A stretch of DNA of 17,443 nt from an uncultured Campylobacter sp. (GCF_938031315.1 NZ_CALHHT010000432.1:1-17443); one strand, 5' to 3'; positions 7,236 through 13,906 are shown, counted from the first letter of the stretch. Notes: generated by a model from the letters alone, not told the origin. A program made the numbers and translations.

Positions 7236-7670
7236 GTGAAATTTAGCATAAATGCCGTTATCGGCGGGGTGGATGATGTGCCGATCTACATGCCGGATAT
7301 TGTAAGAGCGACAAGGCAAGAGATTAAAAGGGTTTTTAGCAATTTTGAAATGGAGTCTCTACAAAAGATCGATATTTGCCTTTGTTTGAGTGGGGAAGTA
7401 TCGAGATATTTTCCAAAATCGGGGATTTATCAACCGAAATATTATCTTAAAAGCAAAAAAATTATCGCGTATATTCATTTTAGCTCAGATGAGTGGGGCT
7501 CCGATAAAAAGGCGAACGTAGATAAATTTTTAGAAAAGTTCAAGCAGTATCTTATGGAGCTTGGAGATATTGCCGGGCGGAAGATTGCGAATAATAATTT
7601 AGAGTTTGACGATACGCAGTACAAAGACAATATAAATAAAATTTTTGAAAATTTAGTAGTAAATTGTTGA
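7236..7670 (+). CDS. Orphan small cytoplasmic protein, function unknown
   Basis: This 144-residue protein was not assigned to a family. It starts with GTG behind a good site (AGGACGAGG at 7221-7229). There is no signal peptide or membrane helix. The N-terminal part (VDDVPIYMPDIVRATRQEI, residues 12-30) and the middle beta-strand-like stretches (KIIAYIHFSSDEW, 75-87) suggest a small alpha/beta fold followed by a long amphipathic helix at about 93-110. The protein is rich in Lys, Asn and Ile, and its DNA is more AT-rich than the flanking metabolic genes, which points to recent acquisition. Small orphan proteins of this size are often immunity proteins of contact-dependent toxins, but no toxin gene is present and this is speculation. 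Confidence 0.7.
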   Translation: MKFSINAVIGGVDDVPIYMPDIVRATRQEIKRVFSNFEMESLQKIDICLCLSGEVSRYFPKSGIYQPKYYLKSKKIIAYIHFSSDEWGSDKKANVDKFLEKFKQYLMELGDIAGRKIANNNLEFDDTQYKDNINKIFENLVVNC

Positions 7671-7692
7671 AATAAAATTTAAAAGGGCTATC

Positions 7693-7723
7693 TATCTGAA
7701 GCGGTAAAATTCCACTTCAGATA
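7693..7723. terminator. 12-bp hairpin after the orphan gene
   Basis: TATCTGAAGCGG (7693-7704) pairs with CCACTTCAGATA (7712-7723), with one mismatch and a 7-base loop. It begins 22 bases after the orphan gene's stop codon. The T-run is on the minus-strand side, so the direction of any termination is unclear. Confidence 0.5.
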
Positions 7724-7746
7724 AAGTAGGCGCTAGCCGAGCCCGT

Positions 7747-7799
7747 GAAATTCCAAACACCTTAAAGCGCAAATAGCGATGAGGTGAGTTTGGAATTTC
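7747..7799. repeat. Long inverted repeat in the gap before hutX
   Basis: GAAATTCCAAAC (7747-7758) is perfectly complementary to GTTTGGAATTTC (7788-7799). The pairing continues inward as ACCT with AGGT (two-base bulge). Its 29-base inner part carries no gene. Together with the hairpin at 7693-7723 it makes the 265-base gap between the orphan gene and hutX unusually rich in dyad symmetry. Confidence 0.55.
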
Positions 7800-7909
7800 A
7801 TCATCAACGATAATTTAAATTTTACCTGAAAGCTTATTGGCTAGCTTAAAGCGCCTTGGTTGGCGCCCCGTAGAATTTCAACGCGCCGTTAAGCAAGCGA
7901 TGAGCGAGC

Positions 7910-7931
7910 CGCGCAAGAGCGGTCTTGCGCG
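7910..7931 (-). terminator. 9-bp GC-rich hairpin at the end of hutX
   Basis: CGCGCAAGA pairs with TCTTGCGCG around a GCGG loop, beginning five bases beyond the hutX stop codon on the minus strand. It is GC-rich and close to the stop, as expected of a terminator, but no T-run follows. Confidence 0.5.
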
Positions 7932-7935
7932 AGCG

Positions 7936-8448
7936 CTAAATCGCGGCTTTTAGCGCTTCAAATTTCGCGTCTTGCTCGGCTAGCAGCTGTCCTTTCTCGT
8001 CGCGCGAGACGTAAATTTTAAAGATATTCTCGCCCGCCTTGTCGTAAAAGCCCACAAATTTCGAGAGCATCCCCATGAAAGTCTGCGTCACAAGGATGAT
8101 CTTATCGATCTCATCCGTCTTTAGATGACCTCCCAAAATGCCCAGCCCATGCGCCTCATCGCCGTTTGCGCCCATGCCGAAATTATAATATCCCTGCGCG
8201 CTCTTGCCGCTTGGGATCTTGGTTTTAAACTCGATGATGAAGCTCGGCGTATTTTTCACGAAAAGCACCTCGCCCCAACTCTCAAGCTCCCTAATGACCT
8301 CGCCGAATTTATCGCCGCCCGCGCTCTTTCCGAAGCGCTCGGGCAAGTTTAGCAGTACGTCGATCTCCTTGGCGCCGAGCTCTTTGCAGATCTGCGCGAT
8401 CGAAATTTTAGGGTTTTGCGCGAACAGCGCCTCGATTCTCTCTTTCAT
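7936..8448 (-). CDS. hutX: Cytosolic haem-utilisation protein, HutX/ChuX family
   Basis: This 170-residue cytoplasmic protein is of the HutX/ChuX type, thought to bind and traffic haem imported for iron. The frame is open to 8523, but the ATG at 8448 is preferred because AAAGG lies at the right distance before it and a promoter lies between the two. Recognisable family segments are the N-terminal helix-turn-helix-like ISIAQICKELG (15-25), SWGEVLFV (57 onward), FIIEFKTKIPSGK (around 70), GGHL at 106-109 and FKIYVSRDE at 143-151. No haem receptor, TonB or ABC transporter genes are adjacent, so the uptake genes must be elsewhere. A possible Fur site lies upstream. Confidence 0.85.
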   Translation of the reverse strand: MKERIEALFAQNPKISIAQICKELGAKEIDVLLNLPERFGKSAGGDKFGEVIRELESWGEVLFVKNTPSFIIEFKTKIPSGKSAQGYYNFGMGANGDEAHGLGILGGHLKTDEIDKIILVTQTFMGMLSKFVGFYDKAGENIFKIYVSRDEKGQLLAEQDAKFEALKAAI

Positions 8449-8481
8449 TTTCATCCTTTCTAAAATAAAATTTTGAGCGTC

Positions 8482-8487
8482 ATTATA
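8482..8487 (-). promoter_or_regulatory. -10 box of hutX
   Basis: A TATAAT on the minus strand, preceded by an AT-rich run, lies 34 bases upstream of the chosen hutX start. It supports the shorter gene, since the longer frame would place the promoter inside coding sequence. Confidence 0.5.
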
Positions 8488-8508
8488 ATATAAAAATTCT
8501 AAGTTACA

Positions 8509-8527
8509 GATAATGGCAATCAATTAA
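8509..8527 (-). promoter_or_regulatory. Possible Fur box upstream of hutX
   Basis: The 19 bases beginning GATAATGGCAATCA match the classical Fur consensus GATAATGATAATCATTATC at 13 positions, all of the first seven included. They lie just upstream of the hutX -10 box, where iron-dependent repression of a haem gene would be expected. Campylobacter Fur sites are looser than this consensus, so the match is suggestive only. Confidence 0.4.
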
Positions 8528-8621
8528 AGAGGATTTGAAAAGCTTATTCTAAGAAAAATTTAGCGCTACAAAGTGCTTATGCATAGAATTTTAAGTGATA
8601 ATACAAAGAATTTTATCTGCA

Positions 8622-8647
8622 CGGAATTTTATAATTCTAAAATTCCG
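8622..8647 (-). terminator. 10-bp perfect hairpin after the DUF805 gene
   Basis: CGGAATTTTA (8622-8631) and TAAAATTCCG (8638-8647) form a perfect stem around a 6-base loop, 18 bases past the stop codon of the DUF805 gene on the minus strand. A terminator for that gene, or for the two-gene unit, is the simplest reading. Confidence 0.5.
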
Positions 8648-8665
8648 CAAATCTTTAGAGCTTTA

Positions 8666-9109
8666 TCATAGCGGATCGTATCCGAAGCGATTGGACCCGC
8701 TATCGCCGCGCTGCACGAAAAATACAAGCAGCACTATCCAACCCACAAATGATACCAAAAGCCCGATATCGCCGAAAAAAGCACCCACGATCGGCATTAA
8801 AATAAGCAGAAAAAACCAGCCGCTTCTATCGGTGTCATGTAGTCGCCTGACCGATACAGCAATGGCTGGCACGAGCATAGCTAGCTGAAAAAGCGCATCT
8901 ATAATGCCGATTTCTTGATGGACGATTTTGCCGGCTATTATTTGATTATACCCTATCGTAGTGCCTAAAACGCCATCTATCAAGCTCAAAACAATCCCGC
9001 CAAGCACGGTAAATAGAAAAAACCACCAGTACTCCGACCTCGATGCTCGCCCGCTAAATGCGGCGTATTTTTGCTTTACGCAAGTTTGCACAGACTCCAT
9101 AAAAGTCAT
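8666..9109 (-). CDS. DUF805 family small inner-membrane protein
   Basis: This is a 147-residue membrane protein of the DUF805 family, whose biochemical role is not known. The diagnostic segments are all present: YAAFSGRASRSEYWWFFLF near residues 15-33, RRLHDTDRSGWFF at 88-100, and the C-terminal GSNRFGYDPL at 138-147. About four hydrophobic helices are visible (roughly 28-50, 68-86, 96-112, 113-132). An AGGAG ribosome binding site at a good distance supports the ATG at 9109. It follows the TM2 protein gene after only 60 bases on the same strand and may be co-transcribed with it. Confidence 0.9.
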   Translation of the reverse strand: MTFMESVQTCVKQKYAAFSGRASRSEYWWFFLFTVLGGIVLSLIDGVLGTTIGYNQIIAGKIVHQEIGIIDALFQLAMLVPAIAVSVRRLHDTDRSGWFFLLILMPIVGAFFGDIGLLVSFVGWIVLLVFFVQRGDSGSNRFGYDPL

Positions 9110-9169
9110 TTAAAACTCCTTTTTTAAAATAATATAGGATTATACTAATCGCCCCTTAAATTTAAATAC

Positions 9170-10648
9170 CTAAAACTCCCGCCCGTTCATCTGCCTTACG
9201 TGATACGCCAGATGCACTAGGCCGTAGCCGCCTTTTGAAGCGGTAACCTCCCTAGTGCCATAAACCGCCGAAACATTTAGAATTACCGAAGCTAACCACC
9301 CTATGGCAAATACTAAGGCGAAAAGCTGTGAGTCAAGCGCTATCAAGACTAGAGTTACTATCTCCGTAGCTGCAATAACATAAAACGCTCTTAGATAGTT
9401 TTTCTCTCCGCTGCAATCGTAAAGCTCTTTACTAACTAGCAGTTGATAGATCAGATATACCGCTGTGCATACACAATAAATGCTTATCATAAAAACTGAT
9501 GGTTTAAACAATTCAAATCCTACAAATATAGTGCTTACTGCGCTTATAGCCGAGGAAACCCCGACTAACACGGCGTTTGATAGCAGATCGGTGCTGCGTA
9601 TAGCGCGCGCTAAAAAATATAGCCCCACAGCTAGGCATATCATCGATATAAGTCCGACACCTTCCAACGCACCCACTTTATCTACATTCTTGATATATCT
9701 GCCTACCGCATTTAACGCCTCAAGCCCAAACGCTATGTAAAGGGTAGTTTTGGCAGTAGATAGATTTTCGCTCTGCTCTTTAGCATCATCCGCATAAACA
9801 TACAGGATTGCTCCCGCGCCTACGGATACATTTAGCTTTCGCACCATATCAGGCAACCTAAAAAAGTCGCTAATAAGCCAAATTAAAAACAAAACATTGG
9901 GCACCGAGAAAATAACCATAAAATGAAAAAAGCCCTGTTCTATATCTTTTAGGTCTGATGCTTGCACGCCTAAATCCGGACGAGACGAGTTTATAAGCGC
10001 TAACAGATCGTTACCTTCTATACTCGTCCACATGACAGTAACCACTGCTAAAAAAAGCCAGATGAGAAATGGTAAGCCGCCTAAAAGCTGAAAAATCGCG
10101 GAGATTATACGCCCAAGATAAAATCTATGCGCGCCGAAAGGCCCGAGGAACATATAAAACGCGTAGGCTTTATTTAGATCGTAAGCCTTAGCTGAGCTTT
10201 GCGTAGAGTTAATTCTATCGGAATTTAAGGAAGCTGAATTTTGCCAAGTGGAATTTTGCTCCACAAAATTCTGCGAGTTCGCAGCATTTTCGGTAGAATT
10301 CAAACTTTTAGCGTTAGAATCTTGCTCGCTAGAGCCTGTAGCGGCAGAATCTCGCAAAATAGAATTTTCTTCATCTAGGCCTTGAGCTGCAAAAGCTAAA
10401 TTTTGCTCCGCAGAATTCTGTGGAGTAAAATTTTGCCTTATGGAAGTGGAATTTTGCTCTATAGAATTCTGAGCCGCGAAATTTTGCTCGCTAGTATTAT
10501 CCGCCGCAAGAGCTTCTTGCGCTAAATCTAAATTCTCAGGTTGCTCCTGTGGCTTCTCGTCCAAGGGCTTTTTTTCTTCGCCACTTTTACGTCTTATACT
10601 GGCTAGCGACGCAGGATTGCTGCTGCCGCCCCAAATATCTTCGCCCAT
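9170..10648 (-). CDS. TM2-domain multipass membrane protein with Asn/Ser/Gln-rich N-terminal insert
   Basis: This 492-residue protein is in three parts. Residues 1-52 form a charged cytoplasmic-type start (MGEDIWGG). Residues about 53-153 form a low-complexity tract of imperfect QNS/EQN/QNF units. Residues about 158-273 form a TM2 domain, with GPFGAHRFYLGR at 169-180 and the second-half signature around LISDFFRLPDMVRKLN (258-273). The two TM2 helices are separated by an unusually long loop (about 207-240). After it come about five more hydrophobic segments (roughly 302-315, 333-350, 357-378, 385-405, 421-463). TM2 proteins are normally about 80-150 residues, so both ends are additions. The start has AGGAG a suitable distance upstream. 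The function is unknown. It is divergent from tpx. Confidence 0.85.
   Translation of the reverse strand: MGEDIWGGSSNPASLASIRRKSGEEKKPLDEKPQEQPENLDLAQEALAADNTSEQNFAAQNSIEQNSTSIRQNFTPQNSAEQNLAFAAQGLDEENSILRDSAATGSSEQDSNAKSLNSTENAANSQNFVEQNSTWQNSASLNSDRINSTQSSAKAYDLNKAYAFYMFLGPFGAHRFYLGRIISAIFQLLGGLPFLIWLFLAVVTVMWTSIEGNDLLALINSSRPDLGVQASDLKDIEQGFFHFMVIFSVPNVLFLIWLISDFFRLPDMVRKLNVSVGAGAILYVYADDAKEQSENLSTAKTTLYIAFGLEALNAVGRYIKNVDKVGALEGVGLISMICLAVGLYFLARAIRSTDLLSNAVLVGVSSAISAVSTIFVGFELFKPSVFMISIYCVCTAVYLIYQLLVSKELYDCSGEKNYLRAFYVIAATEIVTLVLIALDSQLFALVFAIGWLASVILNVSAVYGTREVTASKGGYGLVHLAYHVRQMNGREF
10190..10492 (-). repeat. In-frame repeat tract in the TM2 gene (NSxEQN units)
   Basis: Residues 53-153 of the TM2 protein are encoded by degenerate repeats whose recurring DNA words on the coding strand are AGAATTC, GAGCAAAATT and GGCAAAATTC-like strings, giving NS, EQN, QNF and QNS. 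The same words and peptides occur in the exonuclease gene at about 14075-14460. The six residues NSAEQN are encoded in both places, differing only at two synonymous third positions. Confidence 0.7.
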
Positions 10649-10700
10649 CTGCTCTCCTTGATTTTTAAAGCAATTTTACCTGAAATTTAAGGAATTTTTG

Positions 10701-10706
10701 TATATT
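10701..10706 (+). promoter_or_regulatory. Probable -10 box of tpx
   Basis: TATATT, preceded by a T-rich run, lies 31 bases before the tpx start. A divergent TAAAAT at 10673-10678 on the minus strand could serve the TM2 gene, but it is weak. Confidence 0.4.
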
Positions 10707-10737
10707 CGCCGCTACAAATTCAAAACAAAGGACAAAA

Positions 10738-11262
10738 ATGCCAACAGTAACATTTCAAGGAAAGCCCGTAGAGTTAAGCGGGCAAGAGATAAATCTAGGC
10801 GATCGCGCGCCGCAAGTGCGCTTAGTAGCTCAAGATCTAAGCGAAATCGAGATCGCTAGCGGCAAGCACGTGCAAATTATCGTCGCCGTGCCGTCGCTAG
10901 ATACGCCCGTCTGCGCGACGGAGGCACGTAAGTTCAACGAGCGCGCCGCATCGCTTCCTAACACTGAAGTAATCGTCGTTTCGATGGATTTACCGTTTGC
11001 GATGGGGAGGTTTTGTACGACTGAGGGGATCAAAAATCTACGCGTTGCAAGCGATTTCCGCGATAAGGAATTTTGCCGCCGCTACGGCACTCTCATCGCC
11101 AGCGGCGCATTAGCAGGTCTCAGCGCCAGAGCGATCTTCGTCATAGATACCGCAGGCGTTGTGGTTTATAAAGAGCTCGTAAGCGACATAGCCTCTGAGC
11201 CCGACTACGACGCAGCCCTAGATTTTGCAGAGCTCGTCGCTCGCAACAGCTGCTCTAACTGA
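10738..11262 (+). CDS. tpx: Thiol peroxidase Tpx (atypical 2-Cys peroxiredoxin)
   Basis: This enzyme reduces hydrogen peroxide and organic hydroperoxides using thioredoxin as the electron source. At 174 residues it is slightly longer than typical Tpx. The peroxidatic Cys59 lies in PSLDTPVC and the resolving Cys93 lies in RFC; the 34-residue spacing is that of the Tpx family. The N-terminal TFQGKPVELSG and the DLPFAMGRFC segments are diagnostic. An additional cysteine at 113 (EFC) is not part of the usual pair, and the C-terminus carries a further one. AAAGGA precedes the ATG. It is a single-gene unit, divergent from the TM2 gene. E. coli Tpx is periplasmic by some reports, but no signal peptide is present here, so a cytoplasmic location is likely. 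Confidence 0.95.
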   Translation: MPTVTFQGKPVELSGQEINLGDRAPQVRLVAQDLSEIEIASGKHVQIIVAVPSLDTPVCATEARKFNERAASLPNTEVIVVSMDLPFAMGRFCTTEGIKNLRVASDFRDKEFCRRYGTLIASGALAGLSARAIFVIDTAGVVVYKELVSDIASEPDYDAALDFAELVARNSCSN

Positions 11263-11328
11263 GCAAGATAATAGATCCAAGGTTTGGATAATTTTCGCCT
11301 CGCTTTAGTTCGCTACTTTAAGCAAATT

Positions 11329-11361
11329 CGCCCTACTGCAAGTAAAAAAAGAAGTAGGGCG
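11329..11361 (+). terminator. 9-bp hairpin downstream of tpx
   Basis: CGCCCTACT (11329-11337) pairs perfectly with AGTAGGGCG (11353-11361) around a 15-base A-rich loop, 66 bases past the tpx stop. No T-run follows, so it is a tentative terminator. Confidence 0.45.
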
Positions 11362-11489
11362 CTTAAAATCCACTTCAATTTTACGCTTTAATTTTCGCTC
11401 CATCGTACGCAAAGCTTGTTAGCGCACTGCGATAGCAAGCGGATGAAAACAAAATTTATAGGATTACTCGCCGCTAGATTTTAAATTTA

Positions 11490-11531
11490 GCTATAGCGAG
11501 AGTTAAAATTTTAAAATTTGCTCGCTTAGCT
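11490..11531 (-). terminator. Dyad overlapping the stop of the SUKH-like gene
   Basis: On the plus strand AGCTATAGCGAG (about 11490-11501) is complementary, with one bulged base, to CTCGCTTAGCT (11521-11531). The stop codon of the leftward gene is inside the second arm. The spacer is AT-rich. The element may terminate transcription from either side. Confidence 0.4.
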
Positions 11532-12242
11532 ACTACGCGCGATAAATTCGCTAAAAGTTATCTCACTGGCGTGAAATTTAACTCCGAGCGAGGCGAGTTT
11601 GTCTTGCAGCGGCAGTGCTAGCTCCTCTATGCCGTTAAATACGCAAAGCGGCAAATTTTGCGCCCTCTCCTTGGTCGCCGCAAAGCTCTCGTCGTCAAAA
11701 AATTTCTTTAAAAACACGAGCGTTTTTACCTTATCCGCGCCCAAGTCCAGGGTAAAAACGCTGAAATATTTATATTCGGGCTCCTCGCGCGCTTCATCTT
11801 TCCGCGCATAGTCGTCCACCAGCTCGCGATAAAATTCGTTGTTTAAATCAGCAAGCGACGCGATCAGCTCAATAGAGCAAGGCGCCTCAAGCGCGGCAAG
11901 TGCGGTTAAAATTTCTTCAAATTTAACGATGTCGTCCGCAACCTTTATCGGCTCCCAAGAGCCAGCGTCGTGATAGGCAAAATACACGGGTGAAGCGTCA
12001 CCAAGAGCAAAATCCACAAAAAACGGATCGTCCATGCCGTTACGCGCGATGACCCGCCAGCTCTTGCGCCACTGCCCGGGCGTATCGTCTGCTAGCTCCT
12101 CGCCAGTTTTGCGGTCAGTAAGTCTATATCCTTCCTGAAAACTCTCAAACTCGCCCTCATCGGGATAGAAAAACGGCAGCAAAATGGACTCTGAAACGAT
12201 GCGTTTGCGGATAAAATTTCGGATTAAATTTGGAATTTGCAC
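11526..12242 (-). CDS. SUKH (SMI1/KNR4-like) protein with L7/L12-like C-terminal region
   Basis: In this 238-residue soluble protein, residues about 35-112 read like a SUKH (SMI1/KNR4) domain. A tryptophan-containing strand (WRVIARNGMDDPFFVDF, 62-78) is followed by PVYFAYHDAGSWEPIKVADDIVKF-type residues (85-108), the usual aspartate, aromatic and histidine/glycine/tryptophan pattern of that family. SUKH proteins are common as immunity proteins of polymorphic toxins. Residues about 170-225 (KVKTLVFLKKFF, then AATKERAQNLP, then a helix ending LASLGVKF) resemble the C-terminal domain of ribosomal protein L7/L12 (KxxVIKxVR, LKEAKxLVxxxP, LxxxGAxVE). The GTG start is backed by AAAGG seven bases upstream. 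There is no toxin gene next to it. The first-domain call is fairly good; the second is tentative. Confidence 0.65.
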   Translation of the reverse strand: MQIPNLIRNFIRKRIVSESILLPFFYPDEGEFESFQEGYRLTDRKTGEELADDTPGQWRKSWRVIARNGMDDPFFVDFALGDASPVYFAYHDAGSWEPIKVADDIVKFEEILTALAALEAPCSIELIASLADLNNEFYRELVDDYARKDEAREEPEYKYFSVFTLDLGADKVKTLVFLKKFFDDESFAATKERAQNLPLCVFNGIEELALPLQDKLASLGVKFHASEITFSEFIARSS

Positions 12243-12329
12243 GGCGCGGCCTTTGGGTTAAATTTGAGCGAATTTTAGCAGAGTTTTTAGTTCGCGTAAA
12301 ATTTAAGCGTAAAAAGACAAGCGGAAGTA

Positions 12330-12431
12330 TTTTAAGATGGATTTGAATGTTGTTGCAGATTTTGCGACCAAGACTAGGCGTGTAGCCTGTCGCAGGGAGC
12401 AAAATCAAAACTCATTCAAAGACGCTTAAAA
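12330..12431 (+). ncRNA. Roughly 100-nt nested inverted-repeat element upstream of fabI
   Basis: Four helices are nested around one axis. TTTTAAG (12330-12336) pairs with CTTAAAA (12425-12431). TTTGAATG (12342-12349) pairs with CATTCAAA (12413-12420). GATTTTGC (12358-12365) pairs with GCAAAATC (12399-12406). The apical hairpin is GAC(T)AGGC, loop GTGTA, GCCTGTC (12372-12391), with one bulged T. All arms are perfect apart from that bulge. The element ends 26 bases before the fabI ATG. It may be a structured leader, a small RNA or a dispersed palindromic repeat. The identity is unknown and the strand is assigned only from fabI. Confidence 0.6.
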
Positions 12432-12457
12432 GCCAAGTAAATTTTAAAGGAGAAATA

Positions 12458-13285
12458 ATGATTTTAAAAGGAAAAAAGGGCCTCATCGTCGGCGTCGCTA
12501 ACGCCAAATCTATCGCTTACGGCATCGCCGAAGCTTGTCACGCGCAGGGTGCGCAGATGGCGTTTACCTACCTAAACGACGCGCTGAAAAAACGCGTAGA
12601 GCCGATAGCGGAGGAGTTTGGGAGCAAATTCGTCTACGAACTTGACGTAAATAACCAAGCCCACCTGGACGGCCTTGCAGATCGCATCAAAGCAGACCTT
12701 GGCGAGATAGATTTCGTCGTGCACGCAGTGGCCTACGCGCCAAAAGAAGCGCTTGAGGGCGAGTTTGTAAACACGAGCAAAGAAGCCTTTGATATCGCGA
12801 TGGGCACGAGCGTTTATTCGCTACTAAGCCTTACTCGCGCGGTGTTACCGGTGCTAAAAGAGGGCGGCTCGGTCCTTACACTCACATATCTTGGCGGACC
12901 AAAATTCGTGCCTCACTACAACGTAATGGGCGTCGCAAAAGCAGCACTTGAAAGCTCCGTGCGCTATCTCGCTCACGATCTTGGCGCGCGCGGTATCCGC
13001 GTAAACGCCATCAGTGCAGGCCCGATCAAAACGCTTGCGGCAAGCGGCATAGGCGATTTTAGAATGATTTTACGCTACAACGAAGTAAATAGCCCGCTAA
13101 AACGCAACGTCACTACGCAGGACGTCGGCAACAGCGCGATGTATCTGCTTAGTGACCTTGCTAGCGGCGTGACCGGCGAGGTGCACTACGTCGACTGCGG
13201 CTACAACATCATGGGCATGGGCGACGTGGCTACCGACGCCGAGGGTAAGACGATCCTTGCGTGGGATACGGCCAAGGCCGAATAA
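12458..13285 (+). CDS. fabI: Enoyl-[acyl-carrier-protein] reductase (NADH)
   Basis: FabI performs the last reduction of each cycle of type II fatty-acid synthesis, turning trans-2-enoyl-ACP into acyl-ACP with NADH. At 275 residues it has the usual length. The short-chain dehydrogenase features are a modified nucleotide loop GVANAKSIAYGIA (12-24), the two active-site tyrosines Tyr144 and Tyr154, and Lys161 (Y-x6-K), which correspond to Tyr146, Tyr156 and Lys163 of the E. coli enzyme. SAGPIKTLAASGI and the C-terminal YVDCGYNIMGM segments are also typical. An AAAGGAG site precedes the ATG. The gene is preceded by the nested dyad element and followed 21 bases later by a small gene, probably co-transcribed. 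Confidence 0.97.
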   Translation: MILKGKKGLIVGVANAKSIAYGIAEACHAQGAQMAFTYLNDALKKRVEPIAEEFGSKFVYELDVNNQAHLDGLADRIKADLGEIDFVVHAVAYAPKEALEGEFVNTSKEAFDIAMGTSVYSLLSLTRAVLPVLKEGGSVLTLTYLGGPKFVPHYNVMGVAKAALESSVRYLAHDLGARGIRVNAISAGPIKTLAASGIGDFRMILRYNEVNSPLKRNVTTQDVGNSAMYLLSDLASGVTGEVHYVDCGYNIMGMGDVATDAEGKTILAWDTAKAE

Positions 13286-13306
13286 GCGGCGTGCAAAAGG
13301 GAAAAT

Positions 13307-13651
13307 TTGACATGCACGGTGTATTACGAGGCTAGGCACAAAACTATAGCAGAAAGCGGCGTAGAGGGTATCGCCGCCGTTTTGCGAGGTGATGACGAGG
13401 CCGAAAAGGCCTCGCTTCTGTTGTGTTTAGATTATTACCTTGATCCCTATTACGGCTGCACGCTGGCGCATGAGAGCGAGATTTTCGCCCTTTTGCAGGA
13501 GCTGCTTCTTACCGAGCGCTCGCAAGCTATCAGAGACGATATTTTGCAGCTTCTGGGCGATTACTGCGGCGGTTTTAGCGTGCTGCGAAGTAGGATTTGC
13601 GAGGCGTCCGGCGAGCTTTTGCCGGGTATCAAGCGCTTGATCGAAAGATAA
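13307..13651 (+). CDS. Small helical protein following fabI, function unknown
   Basis: This 114-residue product was not recognised. It begins at a TTG behind AAAAGGG with a five-base spacer. A GTG four codons later is the alternative start, but the TTG spacing is better. The sequence looks mostly alpha-helical, with amphipathic leucine-rich segments at about residues 14-46, 56-70 and 74-86, and it could be a short HEAT-like repeat protein. It has cysteines at 3, 40, 51, 87 and 98. The frame lies 21 bases after fabI on the same strand, so it is likely expressed from the same message. Homologues in related Campylobacter would confirm that it is a gene. Confidence 0.55.
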   Translation: MTCTVYYEARHKTIAESGVEGIAAVLRGDDEAEKASLLLCLDYYLDPYYGCTLAHESEIFALLQELLLTERSQAIRDDILQLLGDYCGGFSVLRSRICEASGELLPGIKRLIER

Positions 13652-13829
13652 ATTTAACGACCGGCGCGCTTTTGCGCACGGTAATTGCGTCGCGGCGAGC
13701 GGTAGTGAAATTTGCCGCGCCTTCGCATACGCCCCTTTTTGTTGCGAAAATGCGGCAGCGTAAAATTTTAAGGTTGGAAGCGGCGATGAAAACCTCGGAT
13801 GAGCGAGGAGTTCTATTAGGCGCGTACCT

Positions 13830-13895
13830 AAAAACGGCATGAAGATAGAGGATTATTTCAGAGCCGTTTTTGAAAAAAGCGGTAAAAGCCGTTAG
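13830..13895 (+). promoter_or_regulatory. Attenuator-like hairpins with a short frame before the exonuclease gene
   Basis: AAAAACGGC (13830-13838) pairs perfectly with GCCGTTTTT (13863-13871), giving a GC-then-T hairpin like an intrinsic terminator. The second arm can instead pair, imperfectly, with the following AAAAAAGCGG (13873-13882). An 18-codon frame (13839-13895, MKIEDYFRAVFEKSGKSR) starts in the loop and ends just before the exonuclease ribosome binding site. This could be a terminator for the fabI unit, an attenuator, or the remnant of a gene. The short frame has no good ribosome binding site. Confidence 0.4.
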
Positions 13896-13906
13896 GAAGG
13901 AGCTTA

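Noticed and set aside
8449..8523. 25-codon N-terminal extension of hutX
   Set aside because: It would cover the promoter and Fur-like site, and AAAGG fits the ATG at 8448 much better.
13427..13840. 137-codon minus-strand frame across the small gene after fabI
   Set aside because: It starts with no ribosome binding site and is antisense to a frame that is better placed and has one.
13597..13842. 81-codon plus-strand frame before the exonuclease gene
   Set aside because: It overlaps the end of the small gene in another frame, lacks a start signal and has no recognisable protein.
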